Part shown: positions 49,251 to 59,600 of the stretch, piece after piece | Layout: each line of letters starts with the position of its first letter | Position numbering within the stretch: the first letter of the stretch is position 1 | Source: Nemertoderma westbladi | Taxonomy: Eukaryota > Xenacoelomorpha > Nemertodermatida > Nemertodermatidae | Direction of reading: 5' to 3' | Length of the DNA: 64,000 nt | Assembly (NCBI GenBank): GCA_032718475.1 | Contig: JAUCBJ010003424.1 | Location: forward strand, 1 to 64,000 | The notes under the pieces: generated by a model | Told to the model about the DNA's origin: nothing | Seen by the model: the letters and a program-made list of their open reading frames with translations, nothing else | The model's database searches: none | Position numbers and translations under genes: made by a program

Positions 49251-51168
49251 TCTACATGGAGACTATCAAATCAAATAAATCGACATATTCTCCCTAGGAC
49301 TACCTCGACACAATCCTCTACATGGAGACTATCAAATAAAATAAATCGACATATTCTCACTAGGACTACCTCGACACAATCCTCTACATGGAGACTATCA
49401 AATCAAATAAATCGACATATTCTCACTAGGACTACCTCGACACAATCCTCTACATAGAGACTATCAAATCAAAGAAATCGACATATTCTCACTAGGACTA
49501 CCTCGACACAATCCTCTACATGGAGACTATCAAATCAAATAAATCGACATATTCTCACTAGGACTACCTCGACACAATCCTCCACATGGAGACTATCAAA
49601 TCAAATAAATCGACATATTCTCACTAGGACTACCTCGACACAATCCTCTACATGGAGACTATCAAATCAAAGAAATCGACATATTCTCACTAGGACTACC
49701 TCGACACAATCCTCTACATGGAGACTATCAAATCAATTAAATCGACATATTCTCACTAGGACTACCTCGACACAATCCTCTACATAGAGACTATCAAATC
49801 AAATAAATCGACATATTCTCACTAGGACTACCTCGACACAATCCTCTACATGGATACCATCAAATCAAATAAATCGACATATTCTCACTAGGACTACCTC
49901 GACACAATCCTCTACATGGAGACTATCAAATCAAATAAATCGACATATTCTCACTAGGACTACCTCGATACAATCCTCTACATGAGACTATCAAATCAAA
50001 TAAATCGACATATTCTCACTAGGACTACCTCGACACAATCCTCTACATGGAGACTATCAAATCAAAGAAATCGACATATTCTCACTAGGACTACCTCGAC
50101 ACAATCCTCTACATGGAGACTATCAAATCAATTAAATCGACATATTCTCACTAGGACTACCTCGACACAATCCTCCACATGGAGACTATCAAATCAAATA
50201 AATCGACATATTCTCACTAGGACTACATCGACACAATCTACATGGAGACTATCAAATCAAATAAATCGACATATTCTCCCTAGGACTACCTCGACACAAT
50301 CCTCTACATGGAGACTATCAAATAAAATAAATCGACATATTCTCACTAGGACTACCTCGACACAATCCTCTACATGGAGACTATCAAATCAAATAAATCG
50401 ACATATTCTCACTAGGACTACCTCGACACAATCCTCTACATAGAGACTATCAAATCAAAGAAATCGACATATTCTCACTAGGACTACCTCGACACAATCC
50501 TCTACATGGAGACTATCAAATCAAATAAATCGACATATTCTCACTAGGACTACCTCGACACAATCCTCCACATGGAGACTATCAAATCAAATAAATCGAC
50601 ATATTCTCACTAGGACTACCTCGACACAATCCTCTACATGGAGACTATCAAATCAAAGAAATCGACATATTCTCACTAGGACTACCTCGACACAATCCTC
50701 TACATGGAGACTATCAAATCAATTAAATCGACATATTCTCACTAGGACTACCTCGACACAATCCTCTACATAGAGACTATCAAATCAAATAAATCGACAT
50801 ATTCTCACTAGGACTACCTCGACACAATCCTCTACATGGATACCATCAAATCAAATAAATCGACATATTCTCACTAGGACTACCTCGACACAATCCTCTA
50901 CATGGAGACTATCAAATCAAATAAATCGACATATTCTCACTAGGACTACCTCGATACAATCCTCTACATGAGACTATCAAATCAAATAAATCGACATATT
51001 CTCACTAGGACTACCTCGACACAATCCTCTACATGGAGACTATCAAATCAAAGAAATCGACATATTCTCACTAGGACTACCTCGACACAATCCTCTACAT
51101 GGAGACTATCAAATCAATTAAATCGACATATTCTCACTAGGACTACCTCGACACAATCCTCTACATAG
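49200..51168 (+). repeat. Tandem 986-bp higher-order repeat at the right end of the satellite
   Basis: Variant landmarks recur 986 bp apart: the TACATAGAG/AAAG unit at 49451 and 50437, the GATACC unit near 49855 and 50841, and the ATGAGAC unit at 49982 and 50968. Part of the same series also matches about 42.7-44.1 kb at offset 6501. Confidence 0.8.
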
Positions 51169-51172
51169 AGTA

Positions 51173-51296
51173 TAGAATTATATTCCCTAAATGCCGTGGA
51201 TTTTCAAAATTTTATTTTATTCGAATTAACTTTGTAAAGATTGCTTTGAGTTCTCATTCGTATTGGTTCTATCTATTGTGCACCTATCGGTCAAGT
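51173..51296. other. Unique non-coding flank right of the satellite
   Basis: The 66-bp periodicity stops sharply after CATAGAG. No gene was seen. Confidence 0.5.
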
Positions 51297-51371
51297 GGTT
51301 CAGTAGCTCAGTCGGTAGAGCGTTGGAAATTATATGTGTAGTAGGTATCGAGTTCGAATCCTAGTAAGTGC
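51297..51371 (+). other. tRNA-like pseudogene or SINE head
   Basis: It has a perfect A box (TAGCTCAGTCGG at 51304) and a near-perfect B box (AGTTCGAATCC near 51350) at tRNA spacing, but the acceptor and T stems do not pair well. It is therefore tRNA-derived rather than a functional tRNA, and may be the head of a SINE. Confidence 0.6.
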
Positions 51372-51430
51372 GAATTATTTTTTGTGCAGAATTTCAACTC
51401 ATTTAAATTAACCGCTACAAATTAATTGCA

Positions 51431-51750
51431 TTTGTCTGTACCAATGAGACTGTAGTTATTTGATTGTAACCAATGTCGTGCAAGTTATATATTAGCTGGA
51501 CCAATAGCTATCTTTAAAACCTTGTTAGAACCCATAGAACAATCGAGAATTTTCTCGATTGATTGCGGCACAAATTTGGTATATAAAGGTGCGATTCGTT
51601 CATTAGTTATCAATCACATTCTATCTATCATTCAATCAATCTCTCTGTCGTGCTTAGTTTATTCTCAGATTACATTGTATTATAATTGTGTCTTCTGTAA
51701 TAAAGTCAGAATATTCTCTCAGCTTTTCTATCTGTTTTACTATGAATTCA
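51431..51750 (+). promoter_or_regulatory. LTR-like promoter and polyadenylation block
   Basis: Three CCAAT boxes (51441, 51470, 51501), a perfect 20-base palindrome at 51541-51560 (AATCGAGAA, TT, TTCTCGATT), a TATA box (TATAAAGG at 51582) and an AATAAA at 51699-51704 lie within about 270 bp. TATA followed by AATAAA about 115 bp later is the layout of an LTR. It lies about 2.1 kb before the gag of element 2, close to the 2.36-kb leader of element 1, so it may be the 5' LTR of element 2. The partner LTR is outside the window, so limits cannot be set. Confidence 0.5.
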
Positions 51751-53859
51751 CTACGGTGAACAAACTCAGGGACAGGATGGCCGGCTAGAGATCGGGCCGC
51801 AGCAATGAACGGGAACATCACGGGAATGTAGACGAGAGACAACCCGCAATACCATTTAGAGTTATTCGCCCATCGCCTGAAAGGTTAGACAGCGTTCGAT
51901 CCTTGCTACCTAAGTATAAGACCAAAAGATCAAAAGGTAGACGTAGTGACACGCTGTAAGCCCAAAATTACATCATAGGGACTGTACTGTCTTGATTCAG
52001 GAAAACCCACAGTAGACCTTCACTTTCCTACGGGGGGGGAGGGAGAGAGAGCAGATACTAGTACGCAGATAGGACGTAGGCACACCGGTACAAGGCATAC
52101 ACATTGGTTAGGGTGCAGCAAACTGTACGCTTAACTCTTGCTAAGTACAGGTGTGTGTGCGACTATTTGCAGTACGACAGTGTCCATTACATCAGAACTT
52201 GTAGGCTAGGGGGGTTGCTGTGTTTTCACCTGAATTGGGATTGTACCGTTCAGGCGGTAGGGCAGTTTACGCTAGGCGCAAATAAATTGAGGCTATCAGG
52301 GATACTAACATCTACCGTGTCCCCGCCAACGCCCTAATAGGAAGTTACCCGGACTACCTGGGTGACTAAAATTCTAGATAGGAGCCAGGATAGCTATTAG
52401 TACCCGTACGCCTACAGTAGTAAACTAACACATCTCTTCTTAGTATCAGGGACCTGGTACCTAAAATTGCCGAATTCTGGGCGTAGTATTAACCTTATGC
52501 CTGAATTTGAGTCCTGGAAATACGCAAGAGGGGAAGGAACCTTATCATTCGTGAGTATTGGACCTACAAGTTACAAAATTAGAATATTCGTAAATGCACA
52601 CCGTACCCAGTAATTATATATGTGAAGGAGCAAAACTGTTTTGACCGTTCAGAATTAACACACGCGCGTTAGAAATTATTTACACCTCGAAATATATAAA
52701 ATTAACTTTGTCCGTACTGTGCTTTGCCCGCTAGTTAGACATCTCCAAATCTCTGCCTGTACCTAGCTAGCGTCTCTTTGCCCAACCATATAAATCACAC
52801 CGCGGCAAAGTATACGAGCCCCTTAGTCCGTCAGTGAGTCAGCCTGATTTTAGGATTCGCTGCGCGGGATTTGTTTTATCGAAGTTTGTCTGCTCGTAGA
52901 CTGTTTTCTGCCTCACCGGTTATAAGAGATCGATACTGCAATATATTCGTTTACTTAGAGTTTACTGTTTTGGTGAGAAGGTCGGATTTATGATTTGATT
53001 TACAAACTTTACAGTAGGATATTGCAGGTATTGTTACCGTCTCTTCCAATAGTAGGAATGTGTTTTACTGAACTACGGTTCAGTAGGACTAAAGTTATTT
53101 AAAAATTTTGTATTTTGAGGTAAAATTTGTATTTGATTAGCTAAGCGCTGATTTTTGAAATAAAATTTGATTTGAACCGCGTGTAAAAATATTTTTTGGA
53201 ATTGAATACCGGTGTTTAAAAGGGTTTAAATACCATATTGTACCGGTACAAAATTTTCGTAAAGTAAAACCTAACTCTTTTGTTTTTTCAGGATTCAGAA
53301 CTCATTTCTAGACTGTAACGGGAGCAAGACCGTGTTTAGCAAGTTTGGGAGATAGATAACTCAACAACTTTGGTTGGGAAAATCGCGTTTCGTCCGCAAC
53401 GTTAAAAACGGAAAGGTTCACGTTCGGTTTGTATCTGGGAATCTGTTTTTCTGGAGAATTATTGGAGTGGGTGAGTTCGAAAAGTTGCATAAATAAGTTA
53501 GGCATTACCGTATTTAGTTAAAATTATTGTGGGTTCCACTGTCTCAAGTATTTATGCATTCCGTATGATTTCTTTGTTCATTGCTGAATTAGTCCGTATT
53601 ATTGTATTTAATTTACCTTTTGATAACGCATATCGTTATCCGATTTATTTGTTATAAAATTGGCCGCTAGGCTAATTTTATTATATACTTATTCCGTGAC
53701 ATTTATTTGCTGTAAAATTGGCCGTTTAGGCTAATTTTATCCATCTGCTATAAAATCGGCCGGTAGGCTAATTTTATAAGACTGTAATTAGTACCGTTTA
53801 GATAAATACGGTAAACTCGATACTTTGACACTCACTTTACTTGACTTACAACTACCGAA
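51751..53859 (+). promoter_or_regulatory. Leader region of element 2
   Basis: No long ORF. It holds four ACCGGT palindromes (52085, 52915, 53204, 53242), a second TATA-like site (TATAAA at 52789-52794) followed about 40 bp later by TCAGTGAGTCAG (an initiator-like TCAGT at 52831), and the hairpin cluster at 53655-53778. The short ORFs here have no recognisable content. Confidence 0.55.
53655..53778 (+). ncRNA. Three tandem RNA hairpins before gag, candidate packaging signal
   Basis: Three related hairpins: 53655-53680 (TAAAATTGGCC, loop GCTA, GGCTAATTTTA), 53713-53739 (the same arms, loop GTTTA) and 53749-53778 (arm TATAAAATCGGCC, loop GGTA). In RNA the first two are 11-bp stems with one G-U pair. 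They sit 80-200 bases before the gag ATG, where retroelement packaging and dimerisation signals usually lie. The role is inferred. Confidence 0.65.
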
Positions 53860-56241
53860 ATGAGTGACAAACAAGACTATACGAAGAATACACAAACCGA
53901 CTATGACTCATGCGACGGAGATAAGTCAGCAGCGGAAGAACAACAGGGGAAGACTCGCGAGCCTACCGAACCTACACCGTGTGCGTCACCAGTACATCCA
54001 ACGGGAGTACCGGATGCCGTAGTACGAGGCGACGGCAGGACCGAGGACTTTCTAACTGTTCCGCAACCTAGATACAGGGAAACGGAAATGGTAAGTTCAG
54101 CAGGAAGTACAGAAAGTGTGGTTAGAAGCGTCGGAGGTTACATGGCGCATATTACCAGGAGTATTGGAGAAGGCCAACGCATATTAGACGGGTTGACCGC
54201 TCCGATGTCTCGATTCGAGTTCTACACCCTCCAGGTTAGAGTACAGAGTAAAGTATATAAGTCCGTAGATAATCTAGTTGGCCTACAAGATCTAGCTAGA
54301 CAGAGACAGGACATGGATACTCAACTTAGAATCCTCGAGAAACTAATGATCACTAGAGAGAAACTGATTCAGTTTAAGTCGACGATTAGACAGATACAAC
54401 AGGAACAAGCGGACCAGTTGTTAGGTGAGTCAGTTTCGGACGAATTATTACAACCCGAGGAAGAACAGGAACTGTACCGACTGGATGGACAATTAAAACA
54501 CCTGACGGACCACTTACGTATGTGCGGCGAAGACGTCGGAGATTGGGAAACCGTGCCGGAATATACGAAGGAAACTTCACCCGTACGAATCGAATCGGCA
54601 CCGGGAATACTGGACCAATCGTTGGTAAGTATTCGTAGTGAAATCTGCGAGGGAAGTATAGTCACGTCAGAAGTTGCTCGACAACAGCAAGAATTCCACC
54701 GACAACGACAAGAAATGGAAGAACAAGCTCAACTTCTAGTGATGCAGGCAGCAGTAGAGGAAGAGAAGCTACGCGTTGCGAATATAGCAAGAATCTCTCA
54801 TCTACAGGAACAAGCTGAATTAGAAGCAGCCGAAGTAGAAAGGTTAGAAGTAGACATTGCCCGACAAGCGGCAGCGGCAGCGGCCGAGGTAGAGCGACGA
54901 GCGGCAGCGGCCGAATTAGAGCGACAAAACGCAGCGGCCGAGTTGGAGCGACAAACGGCAGCGGCAGCGGCCGAGGTAGAGCGACGAGCGGCAGCGGCCG
55001 AGTTGGAGCGACAAACGGCAGCGGCAGAATTACAACGAGAAAGGTTAGTTTCGGAAGCGCGGGCCGAAATGAAAACACGGCAAATAAAAGCTCAATCCGC
55101 TATACGACAAGCGGAGTTTGAGGCGCAACGACAACAAACGGAACAACGAGAGAAGACAGTGAAACTTCATTTCGAACTCGAGAAGAAGGCGAGAGAATTA
55201 GCGAACGCCGAGGAAGATTTGGATCAAAAGGCCCGCGATAGATCGATGAGATCTCGTGACGGACATGATTTGGACCAGTTAGAGGTAAGACATCGCCAAA
55301 TTCAGGAACGGAAGAAGGAAGGAAGCGTAGGAGCACCCGGACGGGAACGACAATTAGTAAAAGACGTGTGTCAACGATTCCCACAGGTAACTCATATGTT
55401 TGCACCGGTTACGACTAAGGAACCTGTTTCGATTGCGGGTAGTAGTGATATTTCTCCTATCCATGGTGCGACGGAACACAGGTTTGTTATTCCGGACGAG
55501 TTTATACCGCCAAGAGCAACGTCGTCGCCCATTCCGAAAGTCAAGGTAAGTAACCCACCGATTACGGATCGTAGTAGTTTATTGACCGGACCTGCGCTAC
55601 TGACGACAAAACAGGTGAGTCCACCGTCGACACCTAAACCCGTTACACACTACGCTTACCCAATGACGTTTCGACCAACAAGGCCTTTGGATTCAAATGC
55701 TGTCATTCGCCCACCGAACCAGTTTACATCGCAATCTACGACTTCGAGGAAGACTTGTGAGCCTACCGAACAACGGAGAACAGTGGAGACGCGACCATTC
55801 AACCATTTTACATCGCAATCTACGACTTCGAGGAAGACTTGTGAGCCTACCGAACAACGGAGAACAGTGGAGACGCGACCATTCAACCAGTTTACATCGC
55901 AATCTACGACTTCGAGGAAGACTTGTGAGCCTACCGAACAACGGAGAACAGTGGAGACGCGACCATTCAACCATTTTACATCGCAATCTACGACTTCGAG
56001 GAAGACTTGTGAGCCTACCGAACAACGGAGAACAGTGGAGACGCGACCATTCAACCAGTTTACATCGCAATCTACGACTTCGAGGAAGACTTGTGAGCCT
56101 ACCGAACAACGGAGAACAGTGGACGATGTTCCGAAACGAAATGTTAGAATTCGTACGACGCAACGGACGCGAGCACGTCGACCACCATATCCGGATGATA
56201 GTAGTACTTCGAGCGAATCGGATTACCCGAAACGCGAATGA
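53860..56241 (+). CDS. BEL element 2 Gag, N-terminal ORF
   Basis: A 793-codon frame starting MSDKQDYT, like the MSDTQQN start of element 1. A long Ala/Glu/Arg-rich coiled coil lies at about residues 265-460, with an internal tandem repeat of AAAAEVERR / AAAELERQ type. Five copies of a 28-residue repeat follow at about residues 620-754, and the end is Ser/Arg-rich. It lacks the capsid-like core, which lies downstream in other frames (55697-56641, then 56583 onward). Either two +1 frameshifts are used or this copy has suffered single-base indels. Confidence 0.8.
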   Translation: MSDKQDYTKNTQTDYDSCDGDKSAAEEQQGKTREPTEPTPCASPVHPTGVPDAVVRGDGRTEDFLTVPQPRYRETEMVSSAGSTESVVRSVGGYMAHITRSIGEGQRILDGLTAPMSRFEFYTLQVRVQSKVYKSVDNLVGLQDLARQRQDMDTQLRILEKLMITREKLIQFKSTIRQIQQEQADQLLGESVSDELLQPEEEQELYRLDGQLKHLTDHLRMCGEDVGDWETVPEYTKETSPVRIESAPGILDQSLVSIRSEICEGSIVTSEVARQQQEFHRQRQEMEEQAQLLVMQAAVEEEKLRVANIARISHLQEQAELEAAEVERLEVDIARQAAAAAAEVERRAAAAELERQNAAAELERQTAAAAAEVERRAAAAELERQTAAAELQRERLVSEARAEMKTRQIKAQSAIRQAEFEAQRQQTEQREKTVKLHFELEKKARELANAEEDLDQKARDRSMRSRDGHDLDQLEVRHRQIQERKKEGSVGAPGRERQLVKDVCQRFPQVTHMFAPVTTKEPVSIAGSSDISPIHGATEHRFVIPDEFIPPRATSSPIPKVKVSNPPITDRSSLLTGPALLTTKQVSPPSTPKPVTHYAYPMTFRPTRPLDSNAVIRPPNQFTSQSTTSRKTCEPTEQRRTVETRPFNHFTSQSTTSRKTCEPTEQRRTVETRPFNQFTSQSTTSRKTCEPTEQRRTVETRPFNHFTSQSTTSRKTCEPTEQRRTVETRPFNQFTSQSTTSRKTCEPTEQRRTVDDVPKRNVRIRTTQRTRARRPPYPDDSSTSSESDYPKRE

Positions 56242-56641
56242 ATATAAACGCGAGCGTTCAGACAACTCCTTTGCAGATAATCCTCCACAGAATACACCAA
56301 CACAGAAGGCGTTACAACCAACGGACGCAATTAGTACACAACAGTTCGCCGACATTCTGCGACCAGTTGTCAATAAGTTGGCTCAGATCGAGGAACGTCT
56401 GGAGGAAGGTTACACCGACAGTTCGAGAAATTCCGAATTCGAACACAATAGACACCCGAAGGGACCACAAAGACCGGTACCTTCAAACCCCACATCGTAT
56501 CAGGGAAAAGCGCCAAGAAGGGAGAACATCAACCAGACTACCAACCAAGGACGCGAAACTCTGAACGTTGCCGAGGAGATAGCGAAATTCGCAGCCAGAC
56601 AGGGATTGCCCTGTACAACAACCACCGAAGTTCTCCGGTAG
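55697..56641 (+). CDS. BEL element 2 Gag, middle ORF in +1 frame
   Basis: The part after about 56242 looks like genuine Gag linker: a helical stretch with FADILRPVVNKLAQIEERLEE, then a charged region leading up to the capsid-like start. The part before 56241 overlaps the upstream ORF and is open mainly because the 84-bp repeats lack stops in this frame. It ends at 56641 and overlaps the pol frame at 56583-56641, again in the +1 direction. Confidence 0.55.
   Translation: MLSFAHRTSLHRNLRLRGRLVSLPNNGEQWRRDHSTILHRNLRLRGRLVSLPNNGEQWRRDHSTSLHRNLRLRGRLVSLPNNGEQWRRDHSTILHRNLRLRGRLVSLPNNGEQWRRDHSTSLHRNLRLRGRLVSLPNNGEQWTMFRNEMLEFVRRNGREHVDHHIRMIVVLRANRITRNANEYKRERSDNSFADNPPQNTPTQKALQPTDAISTQQFADILRPVVNKLAQIEERLEEGYTDSSRNSEFEHNRHPKGPQRPVPSNPTSYQGKAPRRENINQTTNQGRETLNVAEEIAKFAARQGLPCTTTTEVLR
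55717..56122 (+). repeat. 84-bp tandem repeat within gag, five copies
   Basis: Units start at 55717, 55801, 55885, 55969 and 56053. Each encodes a 28-residue repeat with TSQSTTSRKTCEPTEQRRTV. Third-codon CAG and CAT alternate from unit to unit, so the array probably grew by duplication of a 168-bp pair. The copies are otherwise nearly identical, indicating recent expansion. Confidence 0.95.
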
Positions 56642-59600
56642 CTCAAAACACTGGCATACCTTCGTAGACTATATCGAATCCCAGATCGCCGTGTGCGCCT
56701 TTACATCACGGGAGAAGTTCAATTACCTGCTCCAAACGTTGTCAGGAGAACCTAAACGTTTGGCGGAGACTTTCGTCGGTGTACCGGACGCTTTCGAACT
56801 AGCGTACGATCGTTTGACTTCGATATACGGAGGTACAGTGAGCATGGCCAGGTCAGTAATAGAGGAACTCTGTAAGGGAGGGGCTATCACTAAACCCGTC
56901 GACTTACTAAAACTAGCTGACGAGATCAAGAACGCTATCACTACCTTAAGATCAATTGGACAACTTGATTACGGGAATACCCCTACAGTCCTATTAAAGA
57001 TAATAGGACGACTCCACCATCGACTTCGTCGGGAGTGGAGGAAGGTCGAATACCAGCGAGAGGAGCGAGGAGGATTCCTAAAATTAGAAGATGTGTACCT
57101 TTTAATATCCAGGGAGGCGGTAGTAGAAACTCGATCTAACTACACCGACCAGCACATCGTGGCAGAAGGGATCACATTGCCATCCTCCAACCGACAAAAA
57201 CCCCAGACAACATCCACTAAGACGGCCACTTACACCACACCGACGGAATTACGACAATTCTCGGACGGTAGTAGGGTATCTGCGCCCATTGGGACAAAAC
57301 AGACGAGACAGCAACTCAGCACCGACTTCAACAGCTACCAATACTGCGAGCATCCAGGTAAGCGGTATATTGGTCACAAGTTACGAGGTTGTCGACAATT
57401 TCGCGAGTTGAACTCGGAAGAACGACGGCTGCAAATACGGCCACTGGACTCTTGTTGGCGATGTACGCGACACGGACACGTGCGCAAGGATTGCCCAAAT
57501 ACCGACACTTGTCCATCCTGTGGACGCAACCATGACGGTCTGCTCCACACAGACAGCCACACGCCGACGAAACGCTTCGCCAGGGAACACCCGGAAGCAG
57601 CAGCGAGATGTGATGCGGCTTACCGAAAACGAGAATCGAAAACGACTCCAACCTTCGTGACCCATATTGAGGATTGCTTCTCAGAACAATCCGGATCGTC
57701 GGACGAAGAATCAGAAGACGACGACGAATATTCCAATGGAGACGAACAACCGTCGATCGCGCTCCTGACTACTGATCAACTGAAGGGATTCAGTGTAATC
57801 CCGATTAAGGTTACTGGCACAAAGGGGAGCAAGAGGATCTATGCGATTCTAGATTCAGCCTCATCCCATAGCTACGTGGACGAAAAGATAGCTGACGTCG
57901 TGACGGATCTAAAACAAGGTAAGCACGTCAGTTATACAGTAAGTAGTATGCACGGACAGCGTGCAATACCAGTGACACGAGTTAAGTTGGACTTAGACTC
58001 TCTTCTTCCAAAATCGCAGCACAGCGAGAGGGAGAGGTCTTTGTTGCCCTTTAGAGATCTAACCTTTGCGGCCACGAAGGACTTTAGTAACCTACTAGGT
58101 CCAGTGCCGGAACAATCTCTAGAGGACCGTAAGTATTTCAGACACCTTGGTGTACCCGAATGTCCTGTCAATTATAGATCGGTAGCAATGCTGATCGGGA
58201 CGGACCAATTCAACCTACATCAGGTGTGGGAAACCAGACCATCGGCAGTTGTAGCGGGAAACGCATACGCCTGCAGAACGCCGATAGGGTGGTATACTCG
58301 AGCGCCTGTGCGCACACTAGACGTAAGTGACGAGGAAGACGATGTACAGAGTACATGTAGTTTATTAACTACAAATTCGATTCATTCCTTTTCACACGAC
58401 GTGAACCATACTACACTACAGTCGACAAAACACGACAGACGTGTAACTAGTATGATAAGTCACAAGGAGCAGCTAACCCACAAGGTGAGTTTAGAACTTG
58501 GGGAGAAGACGAGTCAGCTGGAGATTCCATCGACGACAGATGATAGGCTTGCGAGTCTACCTACCCCAATAACCTCAACAGTGCCAGTCGATATCGATGA
58601 TGACGCGTTGAGAAATCATCAGTTGGAACAAGCCGCCTTGGACAAGGAATTAACGGAGAAGACTATCAGGTGGTTAGAACAAGATACAGCTGAACCTGGT
58701 AGCTACGAACCTTGTATGTCGGAACAGGAGAAACAATCTCTGAAGATCATGGAAGATACTATCCGCCAGACGAAAGACGGACATTATGAGGTAGGTATGT
58801 TATGGCGTAGCCAAAGTCCTAAACTTATAAACAACTACCCACTGGCTTTAAGACGTCTACACTCAATACGGCAACGTCTATTAAAGGACGAGAAAGCCCA
58901 TCTGCAGTACAACACTCAGATGGAGACGTATTTGACGAAGGGATACGCTATCCGAATGACTAACCCGGAGCGAGTGACCGACCAAACGTATTACTTGCCA
59001 CATCACTACGTGAGACACCCCGACAAACCAGACAAAGTACGTGTAGTCAATGACTGTGCGGCTCTGTTTGAGGGAATGTCCCTCAATAGTGAGTTGATGG
59101 ATGGACCGAACATGAATAATTATCTTATGGGGGTGATTATGCGCTTCCGTCAGCGTCAAGTAGCCTTTACTTGCGACGTTGAAGCGATGTTTCACCAAGT
59201 AAAAGCGTTAGAGCGAGACAGAGACAGTTTGTGGTTCCTCTGGTACCCGGAAGGAGATTTAAGTCTACCACCGGCGACTTACCAAATGCAAGTTCGCGTT
59301 TTCGGTGCCAGAGACAGCCCAAATTGTACGATGTACGCCCTAAAGCAGGCCGCTAGGGATCAGAAACATCTATATGACCCAGAGATAATTAGAATTGTGG
59401 AGCGTGACTTTTACGTTGATGACGGATTACAGAGTTGCGACACAGTAGAACGTGCTACAACAGTAGCACATCAATTACGGGACTGCTTGGCGGGCGGAGG
59501 TTTTAACCTCACCAAATTCGCCTCAAACAGTGCCGAATTAGTAGACTCATTCGGAACTACTGAGCGTGGAGGTGGTGACATAGACCTAGAGTTCGAACCA

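Larger units (their letters stand above)
27847..51172 (+). repeat. 66-bp satellite array, about 23.3 kb
   Basis: Tandem units of 66 bp run head to tail from GGACACAATCCTCTACATGG at the left edge to CCTCTACATAGAG at the right edge, roughly 350 units with no other sequence inside. Each unit reads through CTCTACATGGAGACTATCAA, ATCAAATAAATCGACATATT and CTCACTAGGACTACCTCGAC. Common variants are a 65-bp unit (ACATGAGACT, one G lost), a 63-bp unit (CAATCTACATGG, CCT lost), AAAG for AAAT, CATAGAG for CATGGAG, GATACC for GAGACT, and CTCCCTAGG for CTCACTAGG. Units with CGACATAGGACTAGG occur only at the left end. One plus frame stays open across 66-bp and 63-bp units as a 22-residue repeat, but 65-bp units and TAG variants break it many times. 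Confidence 0.98.

Noticed and set aside
27847-51172. Many plus- and minus-strand ORFs inside the satellite (up to 329 codons)
   Set aside because: They are by-products of a 66-bp unit without stops in some frames. They begin at one-base-deleted units that happen to create an ATG frame and end at TAG variants. The codon content is the repeat itself, with no recognisable protein family.
27847-51172. CRISPR-like array
   Set aside because: The units are contiguous, with no unique spacers, and the setting is an animal genome.
51297-51371. Functional tRNA gene
   Set aside because: The internal promoter boxes are good, but the acceptor and T stems do not pair, so it is recorded only as tRNA-like.
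51522-51842. Short ORFs on both strands around the promoter-like block
   Set aside because: They are short, overlap the TATA/AATAAA block and have no recognisable content.
55656-56373. Minus-strand ORFs over the gag repeats
   Set aside because: They are shadows created by the 84-bp repeat, with no independent content.
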